A stretch of DNA of 36,809 bases from an uncultured Eggerthella sp. (lineage in GTDB: Bacteria; Actinomycetota; Coriobacteriia; Coriobacteriales; Eggerthellaceae). Positions within the stretch are counted from its first letter, which is position 1, and each line of letters begins with the position of its first letter. The notes under the pieces were generated by a model. That model made no database searches and was not told where the DNA came from. It saw nothing but the letters and a program-made list of their open reading frames with translations. The DNA lies in NCBI GenBank assembly GCA_900547965.1, contig URJE01000007.1:1-36809 (forward strand), read 5' to 3'. Shown piece by piece: positions 1-9,068 of the stretch. Both the position numbers and the translations under genes were made by a program.

Positions 1-216
1 TGTACCCCCCCCCTTTTTTTTGCTCTTCAAGCTCAACAAAACACGTCCAGTTGGGCTCGGTGGCTCCTTCCGAAGAAAAGGAACGGAGCACGTCAAAGAA
101 TTAAGGTATGGAAGAGGCAGCTCGGGTTCCGCTACAAGCAGCGGCTTGCCTTCGAGGGTTGCGCCATGCCCTCGACTCGCTGCATAAGCTAGCCGCGCCC
201 GACGAGCAGCCCAAAC
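1..216. other. Window edge, no gene seen
   Basis: The stretch starts with nine C followed by eight T (positions 5-21), which could be a contig edge or a slipped homopolymer. It lies downstream of the permease gene. A 56-codon plus-strand frame (108-278) runs into the end of the permease gene antisense and looks like neither a known protein nor a well-initiated gene. I see no clear terminator. Confidence 0.4.
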
Positions 217-2448
217 CTAAGCGAGCAGCTTCTTCCCTGCACCGGAAACGACTGCCGAACGCGCGACCAGGTACGTAGAAGCAAGGTAGATCACATACAC
301 CGCGACCAACAGTGCGATGCCGACGGCAAGCGTGCTGGCAACCGTCGAAGAGCCCCAAATCGACAGCAGGTTCTTGTACAGAAGGCTGATCGTGCATGCG
401 GAGTGGCATCCTGCAACCAGAAGCGGAGCCACGAAGTAGATGCCGATCTGCGTGCGCAGGCTTCGCAGCACCATGGCCCTGTCGCATCCCAGTTGGGCCA
501 GCAGGCGATAGCGCGGGATGCTGTCCGCAACCTCGGAGAGCTGCTGGACGGAAAGAACCGCCGCCGTGGTCATCAGGAAGACGAAGCCGATGTAAAGAGC
601 CAGGTAGACCAAGAGCAGCTTAATCCCCATGCTGTCGGCTATAACGCTTTCACTCGTGTCGTAATAGGACACCGGCCATGCGCTGGACTCATAGGTCCAG
701 CCCGTTTCGGCAAGTTCCTCACTCGGGGGAGCGGCTTTGCCGTATTCGGCCATCAGGTCTTTCATGGCCTGCTCTTGCGAATCGCTTGCCAGGTTGACGT
801 TCAGTTCGCTTAAATACGGCAGATCGCCCGCGGCAAACCTGTCGGCCGCCAATTCGTCGGGGACCACCAAAACGGCGATCAGACAACTCATACTGCTTAC
901 CTGGAGCGATTGGGAAACAACCTGCCCAGATGCAGTCAGCTCATGGCCGTCGATGGTGATCGTGCGTCCCTTTTTGCCAAGGGCTTTCGCGTAGTCGGCC
1001 GATTTGTCGACCGTGTTGTCGACCAGGTACTCGTTTGCGGCAAGCTCGATCGGCTTTTCGCCTGCAAGCTGGCGCGCGGCGTTGAACTGCGACAACGATA
1101 CGTATTGCACGCCCTCGTCGGCCATGCTGGAATTCTCGTCGGAACCGATCTGGTCAAGCGTGAAGCCGCAGCTTTCAACAAGCTGCTCGTTCGTCAGATC
1201 GTTCGCGAGCCAGGTGTCCACCTGAGCTGAGCCGGTCACGTGTTCGTCCCAATCGGGGATGAGCGACTTGAAGTACACAGCGGTGGAGCCGCCGTTCTCT
1301 TGCCATAGCCCGTGAATCTCGTTGCGCTGGGCTTCGGTTTCCTCGATCGCGGCTGCCTTCTCCTCTTCCCCACCGTACCGCTCGGAAGGCACCGCTTCCA
1401 TGTCGGAGATGTCGAGCGTCATCAGGCTCGCACGGATGGATGCGTCGAACTGAGTGTTCTCTTCCAGCTGATCGGAGAAGAGCGTCGCCAGGCTGAAGCC
1501 CGTTGAGAACACGACGATGCTGAAGAACAGAAGGATGCTGACCGTCCATAACGATACGAATGCGGTGTTCACCTTCGCTGCGATTTGACGCATGGTGAAC
1601 ATGGCCAATCCCTTGAAGTACACGCCGCGCAGGCGTTGGATCAACAGGATGAAGAACCCCGACGCCGACCAGAACAGGCCCAGCGAGCCGACGAGCATCA
1701 GCGCGGTTGCGATGCGGAAGTGCTCGCCGAAGTAAACGAGGCCGTCGAGGTTGAGCTCGGCATATGCCTTCGCCAGAACAAGGCACGACAGCACAAACAC
1801 GATGAGGCAGACGATGGGGTTGCGCACGGGCATGCGCTCGTTGTGGGAGTTAGCCGAAAGCAGCGTGGCAAGCTTGCAGCGCGAAATCTGCACGGCGTTG
1901 AACAGGGCGACCACGGCGAAGATGAGCGCGAAGCACCCCAGCGTCAACTGCGCGGAACGGGCACTGAATAGTAAATGATAGTCGCTGATGGCCACACCGA
2001 TGAGGCCCGACGTGGCAAAGGCGATCGCCTGGGAAATCAAGAAGCCCAGCCCAAGGCCCACCGCTAGCGCGATCACGCCGACGATCAGCGTTTCCATCAG
2101 CACCACCGAGGAAACCTGGCGCGGGATCATGCCCAAAAGCAGGTACGTGCCGAACTCCTTCTTGCGCGCCCGGACCACGAATCGGTTGGCGTACAGGACC
2201 AAAAAGCCCAGAACAACGGCGACGACGATGCTGAAATAGGTCATGACCTGCGCGAGGATGTCGAAAATGCTCACGCCGGACGACAGGAGTACGTTTGCGG
2301 CACCTTCCTGGGCCTCGAAGAGCACGCGCGAGTCCTCAATGGCGTTGAAGGCGTAGAACATCGCCACGCCCAAAGTGAGAGTGACAAAATACAAAGCGTA
2401 GTCGCGCATGCTGCGGCGCACGTTGCGCAAGGCAAGCTTCATCAACAT
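217..2448 (-). CDS. BceB-like FtsX-family ABC transporter permease
   Basis: Membrane subunit of an antimicrobial-peptide type ABC transporter (BceB/VraG group), expected to sense or remove cell-wall-active peptides at the cytoplasmic membrane. The protein is about 743 residues with roughly ten hydrophobic segments. An N-terminal FtsX-type core is followed by a large hydrophilic region at about residues 320-625, matching the extracellular domain that marks BceB proteins. The last three membrane segments resemble a second FtsX core. I chose the ATG at 2448 because AGGCGGTG lies eight bases upstream; a GTG at 2457 is the alternative. The gene follows the ATPase gene within a few bases, so the two are co-transcribed. 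Family assignment is firm; the substrate is unknown. Confidence 0.88.
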   Translation of the reverse strand: MLMKLALRNVRRSMRDYALYFVTLTLGVAMFYAFNAIEDSRVLFEAQEGAANVLLSSGVSIFDILAQVMTYFSIVVAVVLGFLVLYANRFVVRARKKEFGTYLLLGMIPRQVSSVVLMETLIVGVIALAVGLGLGFLISQAIAFATSGLIGVAISDYHLLFSARSAQLTLGCFALIFAVVALFNAVQISRCKLATLLSANSHNERMPVRNPIVCLIVFVLSCLVLAKAYAELNLDGLVYFGEHFRIATALMLVGSLGLFWSASGFFILLIQRLRGVYFKGLAMFTMRQIAAKVNTAFVSLWTVSILLFFSIVVFSTGFSLATLFSDQLEENTQFDASIRASLMTLDISDMEAVPSERYGGEEEKAAAIEETEAQRNEIHGLWQENGGSTAVYFKSLIPDWDEHVTGSAQVDTWLANDLTNEQLVESCGFTLDQIGSDENSSMADEGVQYVSLSQFNAARQLAGEKPIELAANEYLVDNTVDKSADYAKALGKKGRTITIDGHELTASGQVVSQSLQVSSMSCLIAVLVVPDELAADRFAAGDLPYLSELNVNLASDSQEQAMKDLMAEYGKAAPPSEELAETGWTYESSAWPVSYYDTSESVIADSMGIKLLLVYLALYIGFVFLMTTAAVLSVQQLSEVADSIPRYRLLAQLGCDRAMVLRSLRTQIGIYFVAPLLVAGCHSACTISLLYKNLLSIWGSSTVASTLAVGIALLVAVYVIYLASTYLVARSAVVSGAGKKLLA

Positions 2449-2460
2449 GACAATCACCGC

Positions 2461-3330
2461 CTATTTGCGCAGCGCAGAGACATGCGAGGCCACGAAGCCA
2501 ACCGCGGAGGATACTCCCTGTTTGCCGGAGAGGAACGCCTGAACCTCAAGGATGCGCTGATAGAAATCGGTTCGGTCGGCATCGCCGCGGCGCAGTTCGT
2601 TGAACAGTTTGCCGTCCTTGATGAACAGGATGCGATCGGCATACGATGCCGCAACCGCATCGTGCGTGACCATCATGATAGTGGCGTTCAGCTTCTCGTT
2701 CAGCACTTCAAGCGTTTCAAGAAGAACGGCGGCGTTGCGCGAGTCAAGCGCACCCGTGGGCTCGTCAGCCAAAACCAGCTTCGGGTCGGCGACGATGGCG
2801 CGCGCCGCGGCAACACGCTGGCGCTGCCCGCCCGACATCTGGCGCGGGTATTTCTGCAGAACGTCTGCCACGCCCAAAAGATCAGCAGTGCGATCGACCT
2901 TTGCACGAACATCATTCGCCTTTTCTCCCTTGATGGTAAGGGCAAGGGCAATGTTCTCGAAACCGGTCAGCGTGTCCAGCAAGTTCGCATCCTGGAAGAT
3001 GAAGCCCAGGTCGTCGCGACGAAACTTTGAGAGCTGGCGGCTGCGCAGCTGCGTGATGTCAAGGCCGTTCAAAATGATGTTCCCGCTGGTCACGGTGTCG
3101 ATGGTGGAGATGCAGTTCAAAAGCGTGCTCTTGCCTGAACCAGACGGCCCCATCACGCCGACGAACTCGCCTTCGCAGATGTCGAACGACACGTCGTCGA
3201 GCGCGCGCGTGACGGCTTCGCGCGCGCCATACACTTTCTGGACATTACGCACAGAAAGCAAAACGTTGCAGCTGTCGGGTTGATTCCTATTCGAGATACC
3301 CGCCGGAGGGGTTGCGGTAACCACAGACAT
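2461..3330 (-). CDS. BceA-like ABC transporter ATP-binding protein
   Basis: ATPase that powers the adjacent permease. About 289 residues, with Walker A GPSGSGKST at 61-69, Q-loop glutamine near 113, signature MSGGQ at 165-169, Walker B ending LADEP near 187-191 and switch His at about 223. This is the MacB/LolD/BceA group of ATPases that partner FtsX-type permeases. The start at 3330 is preceded by AGAGAGGAA at good spacing; a longer frame opening at 3366 has no such site. An extra N-terminal 20 residues precede the usual first strand. A BceR-like palindrome lies about 85 bases upstream. The permease gene begins three to thirteen bases downstream. Confidence 0.92.
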   Translation of the reverse strand: MSVVTATPPAGISNRNQPDSCNVLLSVRNVQKVYGAREAVTRALDDVSFDICEGEFVGVMGPSGSGKSTLLNCISTIDTVTSGNIILNGLDITQLRSRQLSKFRRDDLGFIFQDANLLDTLTGFENIALALTIKGEKANDVRAKVDRTADLLGVADVLQKYPRQMSGGQRQRVAAARAIVADPKLVLADEPTGALDSRNAAVLLETLEVLNEKLNATIMMVTHDAVAASYADRILFIKDGKLFNELRRGDADRTDFYQRILEVQAFLSGKQGVSSAVGFVASHVSALRK

Positions 3331-3414
3331 GGGAGTTCCTCTCTCTTCGATTCGGTACACCCCCATAATGCGGGGATCGCAAAATCAGAACCATCGAAGG
3401 GCCTTACCGCAAAC

Positions 3415-3428
3415 TTACGATCTTGTAA
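3415..3428 (-). promoter_or_regulatory. BceR-like operator upstream of the ABC operon
   Basis: The palindrome TTACGATCTTGTAA sits in the 160-base gap between the kinase gene and the ATPase gene. As I recall it, the published consensus for BceR-like regulators is TNACA-N4-TGTAA; this site differs at one base. The neighbouring operon encodes exactly such a regulator and kinase, so autogenous peptide-induced control of the transporter is the natural inference. No convincing -35/-10 pair was identified. Confidence 0.5.
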
Positions 3429-3490
3429 GGTTTCTACCACGGCGCCTGCGGGCCGTACGCGGGCGGATCACGGTTTGCGATGGGTGCCGG

Positions 3491-4693
3491 CTAGGCTTCC
3501 GCCAAATCCATGCGCGTACGATCAAGCGGAAAGATCAGGGTAACGGACGTGCCCCGCCCCTCTTCCGAAGAAACGCGCAGGCCAAGATCCATTCTTTCGC
3601 AGGCAACGGCAGCCAAGTAAAGACCCATGCCCGTTGCTTTATGATGCGTGCGACCTTGGCTTCCCGTGAAGCCGCGATCGAACACGCGCGGCACATCGGC
3701 GGCGGGGATGCCGTCGCCATCGTCGCTTATCGACAGCTCAACGCAACCGTCCTTCGTGCCCGCGTTCTTCACCGTGCCCTCGAAACGGATGGACTCCGCA
3801 CCGTATTTCGCAGAGTTCTCTAGAACCTGACCGATGATGAAATCGGTCCATTTCGCGTCGGCGAGTACTTCGAGCGCCTCGTCGATGACAAACTCGAGTG
3901 AGACCCCTGTACCGATGAGCGTGCGGGACCGTTGGCGGCATGCTTTGCGCACGAGGGCCGCAAGGTTGAGCTCCTCGATGGAGAAGTCCTCGCTCAACGT
4001 TGCCGAGCGAGCGTAGTATAACGCCTGTTCAACGCGTGATTCGATGCGATCGAGGTCGCCGCGCACCTCATTGATTTCAGGACCATGAAGGTTCGATAAC
4101 GCCAGCTGCGCCGATGCGATGGGCGTTTTAGCCTCGTGGACCCACAGCTCGATATAGTTGCGGTACTCCTTCATGTCGTGAGATCGGGCGGCTAGCTCGT
4201 CGGAGGCGGCTTTGCCCTGCACAGCGAGCGCGCGGTAGGTGATGGAGCCTTCCAAAGTTCTCGGCTCGTCCAAAAGCGAAGAGAGATACCGCGCGTTTTC
4301 GGGCGAATTGCAGAACAGGTCCAACTGCTGGTAGAACTCACGATCGCGCAAAAACCCGACGGCAAGCACAATGCAGGCAAATAGAGCCTCACAGAGGGAA
4401 ACGAGCGCAATTGCAGAGCCGTTTGAGCCGGTGACGGCCAGGATGCCCGCTACCACAGCCATCAGGGCAGCCATGCCGAGCGCAAACCCGAAACGCGAAC
4501 GAAAATACGCCCAGAACGAGTACGCCCGCTCGGTGTAGCCACTGGCATGCAGCTCCGATTCGCGCGACAAACCGGCAGATGAATGCAGCACCGCCCTAAG
4601 CGCCGAATCGAGCGAAGGCGAACCAGAGGTCGGATCGCCTTCCGGGTCAGGCGGCAAATCAATCACGGTCTTATCCTGCACAGAACCGCTCAT
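3491..4693 (-). CDS. BceS-like intramembrane-sensing histidine kinase
   Basis: Sensor kinase of a peptide-antibiotic response system, 400 residues. Two transmembrane segments at about 67-87 and 94-114 leave an extracytoplasmic loop of only a few residues, the mark of intramembrane-sensing kinases that take their signal from the partner transporter. The H-box WVHEAKTPIA gives phospho-acceptor His186. The N-box Asn is near 293, the G1 box DDGDGIP near 324-330 and the G2 box ATGMGLYL near 353-360. A hydrophilic N-terminal extension of about 60 residues before the first membrane segment is longer than usual. Its ATG overlaps the stop of the regulator gene (ATGA), indicating translational coupling. 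The neighbouring ABC genes fit the BceRS-BceAB arrangement. Confidence 0.9.
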   Translation of the reverse strand: MSGSVQDKTVIDLPPDPEGDPTSGSPSLDSALRAVLHSSAGLSRESELHASGYTERAYSFWAYFRSRFGFALGMAALMAVVAGILAVTGSNGSAIALVSLCEALFACIVLAVGFLRDREFYQQLDLFCNSPENARYLSSLLDEPRTLEGSITYRALAVQGKAASDELAARSHDMKEYRNYIELWVHEAKTPIASAQLALSNLHGPEINEVRGDLDRIESRVEQALYYARSATLSEDFSIEELNLAALVRKACRQRSRTLIGTGVSLEFVIDEALEVLADAKWTDFIIGQVLENSAKYGAESIRFEGTVKNAGTKDGCVELSISDDGDGIPAADVPRVFDRGFTGSQGRTHHKATGMGLYLAAVACERMDLGLRVSSEEGRGTSVTLIFPLDRTRMDLAEA

Positions 4694-5364
4694 CGAACCA
4701 CATAGCCCAAGCCGCGGCGGGTGGTGATGAAGTCATCAGGCACGTCGATAGATTGCAAGCTGCGGCGCAAACGATTCACGTTCACGGTAAGCGTATTGTC
4801 GTCGACAAACGCGTCGGTTTGCCACAGCTCGTCCATCAGTTCGCTACGCGAGATGATAGAACCTGCGTTTTCCATAAGAATGCGCAGGATCAGGAGCTCG
4901 TTGCGAGACAATTCCACCTTGTTGCTGCGATACGAGACTTCCGCCCGCACGGGATCGAGTGAGACACCACCGTGCTCAAGCTGCCTGCGCATCGGATCGG
5001 CGGACCCACTGCGAGCGAGCGCACGATCAATACGGGCAAGCAGCACAGCGGGACGATAGGGCTTCACCACGTAATCATCCGCACCAACACTCATGCTCAT
5101 AACCTCGTCGAACTCGCTATCGGAAGAAGTAAGCACAATGATAGGAACGTTGCTTTCCTGGCGAATTGAACGACAGATCTCGTGGCCATACGCACCGGGA
5201 AGAGACAGATCGAGCAAAACGCAATCAGGGGAAGCGGCAAGGGCTTCGGCTGTAGCATTTTCGAATAACTCACAGCAAACGCATTCATGCCCCTTAAGCT
5301 GAAGCATGCGCACAAGGTTCTCTCGCAGAGACACATCGTCTTCAACAATGAACAAACGCGCCAT
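4690..5364 (-). CDS. OmpR-family response regulator (BceR-like)
   Basis: DNA-binding regulator paired with the downstream kinase, 224 residues. The receiver domain shows the acidic pair Asp9-Asp10, phospho-acceptor Asp52 in LLDLSLPG, a Thr near 79 and Lys101 in VVKPY. The C-terminal winged helix (about 130-224) has the usual ending with RGLGY. The start at 5364 is preceded by AAGGGGGATTG; a longer frame from 5421 would add 19 residues lacking a ribosome site. It is first gene of the two-gene operon and probably binds the palindrome at 3415-3428. Confidence 0.92.
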   Translation of the reverse strand: MARLFIVEDDVSLRENLVRMLQLKGHECVCCELFENATAEALAASPDCVLLDLSLPGAYGHEICRSIRQESNVPIIVLTSSDSEFDEVMSMSVGADDYVVKPYRPAVLLARIDRALARSGSADPMRRQLEHGGVSLDPVRAEVSYRSNKVELSRNELLILRILMENAGSIISRSELMDELWQTDAFVDDNTLTVNVNRLRRSLQSIDVPDDFITTRRGLGYVVR

Positions 5365-5664
5365 CAATCCCCCTTTTTTCGCGTCGAACGAATAAACCGA
5401 TGATAGCGTAACGAAAAGCAAGCCAGCATTTTGTTATCGGATCGTATTCGCTGCGCGATTGCGCTCCACCTCGGCCAAACAAGAGCACCCCAAGTAGGAG
5501 ATACACGGCCCGAAAATAAGAAACGAGCGCTTACGCGCCCGTTTCATTCGGTTCACAAAAGCGGCTAATGCCTCAAATGCCCAATCGACCACGCAAGCCA
5601 ACTGAGAACAAAAAAACACCGCACTGGAGACGATGGCGAAAGACACTCGCCCCGACAAACCCCG
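5365..5664. other. Intergenic region upstream of the regulator gene
   Basis: About 300 bases between the regulator gene and the small gene at 5665. It must hold the regulator promoter, although no clear -35/-10 pair stands out, and it contains the terminator of the proS operon. A 74-codon minus-strand frame beginning with TTG at 5658 crosses that terminator and lacks a good ribosome site, so I do not call it a gene. Confidence 0.5.
5510..5544 (-). terminator. Intrinsic terminator of the pyrH-proS operon
   Basis: On the minus strand AAACGGGCGCGTAAGCGC and the following CGTTT form a hairpin with a TTAC-type loop and one mismatch, followed by CTTATTTTC. It lies about 120 bases past the stop of the small gene at 5665, the last gene of the long minus-strand operon. 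Confidence 0.6.
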
Positions 5665-5997
5665 CTAAACAACGGGAACAGGCGTGCCCTGCCCCTCGAT
5701 TTTCACCGAACCGTAGAAGGTGGCCTCAGGAAATACCTCGCGAATAGAGTGTTTTTCATCCAAGAATGGCAAATCGACAAATTCGCGCACCGAAGCAACC
5801 AGCTCGCTGCAATCAGGGAAATGACCCTTATCGTTCAATTCATTGGTGTCCTGCGCACGCCAATAGATGTCGTTTGCATCGGTAAGGTAGTAGGTGAGTT
5901 CACGCCACTGCATATATGCGCAGTGAGCCCCCATCAGGTAGTTCACCAATTCATCTGCATCCGCAAGCTGCAGCGCTTCGTCAGATTGCCTTCCCAT
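5665..5997 (-). CDS. Hypothetical protein, 110 residues
   Basis: Not recognised. A soluble, acidic protein rich in aromatic residues (for example a YMQWRELTYYL stretch near 28-38), with no signal peptide or membrane segment and no cysteine pair pattern suggesting a metal site. The start is well supported: AAGGAGGAACAT directly precedes the ATG. It lies about 90 bases downstream of the U32 gene and is last before the operon terminator, so it is probably co-expressed with the proS-U32 pair. The good ribosome site and coding-like composition make it a real gene; the function is unknown. Confidence 0.75.
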   Translation of the reverse strand: MGRQSDEALQLADADELVNYLMGAHCAYMQWRELTYYLTDANDIYWRAQDTNELNDKGHFPDCSELVASVREFVDLPFLDEKHSIREVFPEATFYGSVKIEGQGTPVPVV

Positions 5998-6086
5998 ATG
6001 TTCCTCCTTGTTTTCTAGGACGCATCCCTCTGCGCCCCTTTCCTATCAATTAGCGAATGCTCCGTCTAAGCATTCGCACCAATCCC

Positions 6087-7334
6087 TCAGTTCTTCTTCG
6101 CTGGGTCTTTACGACGAACACGCAGAATGTCTCGCAATTCCAGCTCAGAAGAAGCGGTAAACGCATAAAGAGCCATGGCCTTGCATGCCACTTCGGAAGG
6201 TACTTCCGCTCCGTCGTAGACTTCGGCCAAACTCTGAACCTTAATTGTTCGAATGGGCTTATGGGGGCTTAGAACCTCCAGTTCATCACCCTCGTAAAAG
6301 CGGTTACGGCACTTTGCCTTCACGCGCCATTGACCCTGCCCGTCTGCGACCGAGGAAACCACTTCCCCCACCCAATCGCAAAGCTGCACATAGATATCGT
6401 TGTCGGTGGTCTGCTCGGCATCACCATAGTAAAAGCCCGTTGAATAGGGTCGATGCGAGATGATCTCAAGCTCATGCTCCCACAGGGATGCTGGCTCGCC
6501 ATCGAGCACATGACGATACGCATTCACCACCGTTGCCACATAGAATGCTTTCTTCACGCGGCCTTCGATTTTCACCGAAGAAACTCCCGCCGCAGCAAGG
6601 TCGTCAAGATGGGCGAGCATATTCAGGTCTTTGGAATTCAGCAGGTACGTGCCATCTTCACCCTCTTCTATACCGAAGCTCTGATCAGGGCGGGAAAGTT
6701 CCTTCAGCTCATATTCCCAACGACACGGCTGAACGCATTGCCCCTTGTTGGCGCGACGGCCGGTAAGGTAATCGCTGATAAGGCAGCGGCCCGAAATAGC
6801 CATGCACATGGCACCGTGCACAAACACCTCAATCTCCATATCGGCAGGAATGGCTTTGCGCATAGCGGCAATTTCTGCAACCGACATTTCGCGAGCGCAT
6901 ACCACGCGACGGGCGCCGAGCCGATACCACATAAGCGCAGCTTCGGCGTTTGATACCGATGCCTGCGTGGAAACGTGGATGGCAACTGAGGGTGCATGCT
7001 GCTGCACCACCGACATAACGCCCAAATCGCTCACAATAGCGGCATCGACTCCCGCAGCTTCCATGGCTTGAGCGTATTCGGGAAGAGCAGCCAGGTCTTC
7101 ATCGTGGGCATAAGCGTTGCAGGTAACGTACACACGTGCGCCGGCACTGTGCGCCAATGCAACAGCACGAGGCAAATCTTCCAACGAGAAATTGCTGGCA
7201 CGGGCGCGCAGGCCGAAGCGGTCGCATGCAAGATACACCGCGTCGGCCCCAAAGTGAAGCGCATATTCAAGCTGCTCCCACCCACCGGCGGGAGCGAGCA
7301 ATTCTGGTTTGTTTACTTCGTTCTGCACGGGCAT
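6087..7334 (-). CDS. Peptidase U32-family protein, tRNA-hydroxylation type
   Basis: U32-family protein of 415 residues. Characterised relatives (TrhP/YegQ, YrrO, RlhA) act in prephenate-dependent hydroxylation of tRNA or rRNA uridine/cytidine rather than as proteases. The N-terminus ELLAPAGGWEQL and the central GAMCMAISGRCLISDYLTGR block are family hallmarks; Cys177, Cys184, Cys200 and Cys204 form the likely metal/iron-sulfur set. The NSKDLNML and VKIEGR motifs follow. The C-terminal ~100 residues form the usual small beta domain. The ATG begins directly after the proS stop (TAAATG), so translation is probably coupled. Which RNA is modified cannot be told from sequence. Confidence 0.85.
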   Translation of the reverse strand: MPVQNEVNKPELLAPAGGWEQLEYALHFGADAVYLACDRFGLRARASNFSLEDLPRAVALAHSAGARVYVTCNAYAHDEDLAALPEYAQAMEAAGVDAAIVSDLGVMSVVQQHAPSVAIHVSTQASVSNAEAALMWYRLGARRVVCAREMSVAEIAAMRKAIPADMEIEVFVHGAMCMAISGRCLISDYLTGRRANKGQCVQPCRWEYELKELSRPDQSFGIEEGEDGTYLLNSKDLNMLAHLDDLAAAGVSSVKIEGRVKKAFYVATVVNAYRHVLDGEPASLWEHELEIISHRPYSTGFYYGDAEQTTDNDIYVQLCDWVGEVVSSVADGQGQWRVKAKCRNRFYEGDELEVLSPHKPIRTIKVQSLAEVYDGAEVPSEVACKAMALYAFTASSELELRDILRVRRKDPAKKN

Positions 7335-9068
7335 TTAGAACGTACGCGAGAACTTGTTGTTTCGGGCAGCGCGCTTCACAAATGCCAATGCCTCGGTAAG
7401 CGTAGCGAAGGGAACCTTGGTCTTTTCGGATTCGCCGCGACGCTTCACCTCGACCACGCCTTCCTTCACGCCGCGTTTGCCCACGACAACCTGAACGGGC
7501 CAGCCGATAAGGTCGGCATCGGCAAACTTGACGCCAGCGCGCTCGTCGCGGTCGTCCAGCACAACTTCGAGACCCTGTTCAGCGAGCTCCTTGGCAATGC
7601 GCTCGGCAACCGGGAATACCTCTTTGTCGCCCACGGTAAGGGGAATAACGCAAACATGCGCCGGCGCCACCGACATAGGCCAGATAATGCCGTCTTCGTC
7701 GTTGTGCTGTTCAACGATAGCCGCCAGCGTACGGGAAACACCCACGCCATAGCAGCCCATAAGGAAGTTCTGATCTACGCCATTTTCGTCCGAGTACACA
7801 GCGCCCATGGTCTTGGAGTACTTGTCGCCCAGCTGGAATACCTGGGAAACCTCGATGCCACGCGCGCCCTGCAGGGCAGCACCGCATTTCGGGCAGGAAT
7901 CGCCGGGCATTACGAGCGAAAGGTCGGCCCACTCGTCTACCTGGAAATCCTCGCCGTGCTTGGCGCCCACGAAATGGAATCCGTCTTCATTTGCGCCCAC
8001 AACCCAGCGCTCAATGCTCTTCAGGTTCACATCGCCGATAACCCTGATGCCCTCGGGGAGCCCCTTCGGACCAATGGAGCCCTTGTGAAGGCCTGCAGCT
8101 TCAAGCTCTTCGTCGGTAAGCAGGGTAAAGCCGTTTACCACACGCTCCGCCTTGATCTCGTTCAATTCGTGATCACCGGGGATGAAGAGAGCGAAAACAG
8201 CCCCCTCTACGTCCTTGCCCACCATGGCCTTAACCGTGGCAGCCTCTTCGACGCCAAGGAACTTCGCAAGGCTTTCGATAGAGGAAACGCCGGGGGTTTC
8301 AACCTTCTTGCATTCGGAAGCAGCGTACTCAACCGGATGAGCGTGGCACACGCCCGCTTCGTTGTTTGCCGCGTAATCGCAATCGGGACAATAGACCAAG
8401 TCGTCTTCGCCGGCTTCCGCCAAAGCATGGAACTCACACGTTACGCTGCCGCCGATCTGACCGCCATCAGCCACAACGGGACGGTAGTCAAGGCCGCAGC
8501 GCTCACAGATGCGACCGTAGGCATCGTACATTTCATCGTAGGTTTTCTGCAGGGATTCCTGGTTGGAGTGGAAGCTGTACGCATCCTTCATAATGAATTC
8601 GCGGCTACGAAGCAGGCCAAAGCGAGGGCGGATCTCGTCGCGGAACTTCGTCTGAATTTGATAGAGCGTCATAGGGAGCTGACGGTAGGAACGCAGTTCG
8701 CTGCGAACAATAGAGGTTACCAGCTCTTCATGGGTTGGTCCGAGGCAGAATCCACGACCATGGCGGTCTTCCAGTCGCATAAGCTCGGGGCCGTAATCAT
8801 TCCAACGGCCCGATTCGTGCCACAGCTCACCAGGCTGCAGTGCCGGCATAAGAATCTCATGGGCGCCGATGGCATTCATTTCTTCACGCACAATATTCTC
8901 GATCTTGGTAAGAACGCGCATGCCCAGGGGCAGGAAGGTATACACACCGCCTGCAACCTTTCTGATCATGCCTGCGCGAACGAGCAAGCGATGGCTTGCG
9001 ATCTCGGCATCGGCGGGGTCTTCTTTCAACGTGGGAGCATACTGCTGGCTCAAACGCATGATTTCCAT
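7335..9068 (-). CDS. proS: Proline--tRNA ligase, bacterial type
   Basis: Class II prolyl-tRNA synthetase, 577 residues, charging tRNA-Pro in the cytoplasm. The N-terminal catalytic half has motif 2 around RPRFGLLRSREFIMKDAYS. Between motifs 2 and 3 lies the YbaK-like editing insertion of the bacterial-type enzyme. Two CPxC pairs (YCPDCDY and SCPKCGA) flank this insertion. Motif 3 is GCYGVGVSRTLAA, followed by the anticodon-binding domain. The start overlaps the ispG stop by one base (TAATG) and AGGA lies eight bases upstream. It is in the usual actinobacterial position after ispG. No T-box leader is seen, as expected inside an operon. Confidence 0.97.
   Translation of the reverse strand: MEIMRLSQQYAPTLKEDPADAEIASHRLLVRAGMIRKVAGGVYTFLPLGMRVLTKIENIVREEMNAIGAHEILMPALQPGELWHESGRWNDYGPELMRLEDRHGRGFCLGPTHEELVTSIVRSELRSYRQLPMTLYQIQTKFRDEIRPRFGLLRSREFIMKDAYSFHSNQESLQKTYDEMYDAYGRICERCGLDYRPVVADGGQIGGSVTCEFHALAEAGEDDLVYCPDCDYAANNEAGVCHAHPVEYAASECKKVETPGVSSIESLAKFLGVEEAATVKAMVGKDVEGAVFALFIPGDHELNEIKAERVVNGFTLLTDEELEAAGLHKGSIGPKGLPEGIRVIGDVNLKSIERWVVGANEDGFHFVGAKHGEDFQVDEWADLSLVMPGDSCPKCGAALQGARGIEVSQVFQLGDKYSKTMGAVYSDENGVDQNFLMGCYGVGVSRTLAAIVEQHNDEDGIIWPMSVAPAHVCVIPLTVGDKEVFPVAERIAKELAEQGLEVVLDDRDERAGVKFADADLIGWPVQVVVGKRGVKEGVVEVKRRGESEKTKVPFATLTEALAFVKRAARNNKFSRTF

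Noticed and set aside
108..278. 56-codon plus-strand frame at the left edge
   Set aside because: Overlaps the permease gene antisense and the AAGG before its ATG is only one base away.
5434..5658. 74-codon minus-strand frame with a TTG start after the small gene at 5665
   Set aside because: No ribosome site, and it contains the operon terminator hairpin at 5521-5544.
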